Below, piece by piece: positions 63,507 to 64,000 of a DNA stretch of 64,000 nucleotides. The translations under genes were made by a program, and so were the position numbers. Numbering within the stretch: position 1 is the stretch's first letter; each line of letters starts with the position of its first letter. The notes beneath the pieces are model-generated. The model was not told the origin of the DNA, did no database searches, and worked only from the letters and a program-made list of their open reading frames with translations. The DNA is taken from positions 496,001 through 560,000 of the forward strand of contig NZ_SHMH01000001.1 in NCBI RefSeq assembly GCF_004283755.1, read 5' to 3'. This DNA is from Pseudoxanthomonas winnipegensis. Lineage in GTDB: Bacteria > Pseudomonadota > Gammaproteobacteria > Xanthomonadales > Xanthomonadaceae.

Positions 63507-64000
63507 TGGGCCTCCTGGCGGCCGAGGCGGGCGGCGTGGCGCCGGCCAGCTGGGCGGTCATGCTGAAGCGGTCCAGCCGCGTGCGGCGGTCCTGCTGCAG
63601 GGCGCCGGTCAGCGCCGGCGAGGTCCACAGCGCCGAGCCTTCCAGCTGCTTGACCAGGCCCGGGGCCTCCGAACTCAGGCCGATCAGCAGCAGCCGGTCG
63701 CCCTCGATGGAGACCTTCTCCAGGTAGGTGTTGTCGGGCAGGCGGCGGGTGAGCTCGTCGAGGATCTCGATGGTGGTCGGCCGCGCGGCGCGCTGGCGCT
63801 GCAGGAAGCCGGCGCCTTCGACCAGATCCACGAGCTGCTGGCGCTGGGCGGCCACGCGGCGCGCCTGCGCGGCGCTGCGCTCGACCTGGGCGGTGAAGTC
63901 GTCGGCGGCGGCCTGGCGGTTGGCCAGCACCTGCCAGCCGGCCAGGACGACGAACACCACCGCGGCCAGCGCGGCGATCAGGTTCCAGCGCCGCGCCGGG
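63490..64000 (-). CDS. xpsL: Type II secretion protein XpsL (GspL), C-terminal part
   Basis: The gene enters from the right edge; about 170 C-terminal residues are present. A membrane helix (NLIAALAAVVFVVLAGWQVLA) is followed by a coiled coil (AQVERSAAQARRVAAQRQQLVDLV) and a PilN/GspL-type ferredoxin-like domain (TTIEILDELTRRLPDNTYLEKVSIEGDRLLLIGLS). XpsL connects the ATPase XpsE in the cytoplasm to XpsM. The actin-like cytoplasmic half lies outside the window. It overlaps xpsM by 17 bases. Confidence 0.9.
   Translation of the reverse strand, partial: PARRWNLIAALAAVVFVVLAGWQVLANRQAAADDFTAQVERSAAQARRVAAQRQQLVDLVEGAGFLQRQRAARPTTIEILDELTRRLPDNTYLEKVSIEGDRLLLIGLSSEAPGLVKQLEGSALWTSPALTGALQQDRRTRLDRFSMTAQLAGATPPASAARRPNARQE

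Overview
The window reads as the chromosome of a GC-rich gammaproteobacterium of the family Xanthomonadaceae (Xanthomonas/Stenotrophomonas/Pseudoxanthomonas/Luteimonas relatives). The grounds are an Xps-type type II secretion operon ending L-M-N-D with a short GspC-like XpsN, the gene order ribE-ribBA-ribH-nusB-DUF2251-thiL, the dcw entry mraZ-rsmH-ftsL-ftsI next to rsmI-lpoA-yraN and rnpB, and GGGATT-type intergenic repeats. The genus cannot be fixed from the sequence alone.

Layout. 0-6.6 kb: start of the division and cell-wall cluster (mraZ, rsmH, ftsL, ftsI, minus strand), an NRDE/TANGO2 protein, a dense non-coding repeat tract, RNase P RNA, then rsmI, lpoA and yraN. 6.6-12.98 kb: a secreted CocE-like hydrolase, then the minus-strand riboflavin operon ribE-ribBA-ribH-nusB-DUF2251-thiL behind an FMN riboswitch whose expression platform can mask the ribE ribosome-binding site. 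13-17.6 kb: a cassette of AraC regulator, S41 peptidase, LysR regulator and zinc-free quinone-oxidoreductase-like enzyme, lying between the riboswitch and ribD-GNAT-nrdR-glyA (17.6-21 kb). 21-28 kb: RcnB-like protein, EttA, membrane glucose dehydrogenase, DUF2501 protein, peptide deformylase.

28.1-33.1 kb (minus strand) holds an unusual four-gene set: an outer-membrane beta-barrel, a processive family-2 glycosyltransferase carrying an N-terminal MshEN-like (cyclic-di-GMP-type) domain, a polytopic membrane protein, and a glycosidase lipoprotein. This looks like a synthase-dependent exopolysaccharide machine. A DUF1501/DUF1800 pair, pncB and a serine recombinase follow, then 0.9 kb without genes.

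39.4-57.3 kb is a Wzx/Wzy-type exopolysaccharide island: EAL protein, GlxA-type regulator, truncated initiating sugar-phosphate transferase, secreted orphan, divergently placed Wza/LMW-phosphatase/Wzc module, glycosyltransferases, a clan GH-A hydrolase, polymerase, acyltransferase and flippase. A 33-codon UDP-glucose dehydrogenase remnant sits inside it. A perfect intrinsic terminator lies in the leader of the Wza gene. The window ends with two glycosyltransferase-like genes coupled to the secretin gene xpsD, then xpsN, xpsM and part of xpsL.

Together the 28-57 kb stretch concentrates envelope-polysaccharide functions, with two places where cyclic-di-GMP may act (the MshEN-like domain at about 32 kb and the EAL domain at about 40 kb).
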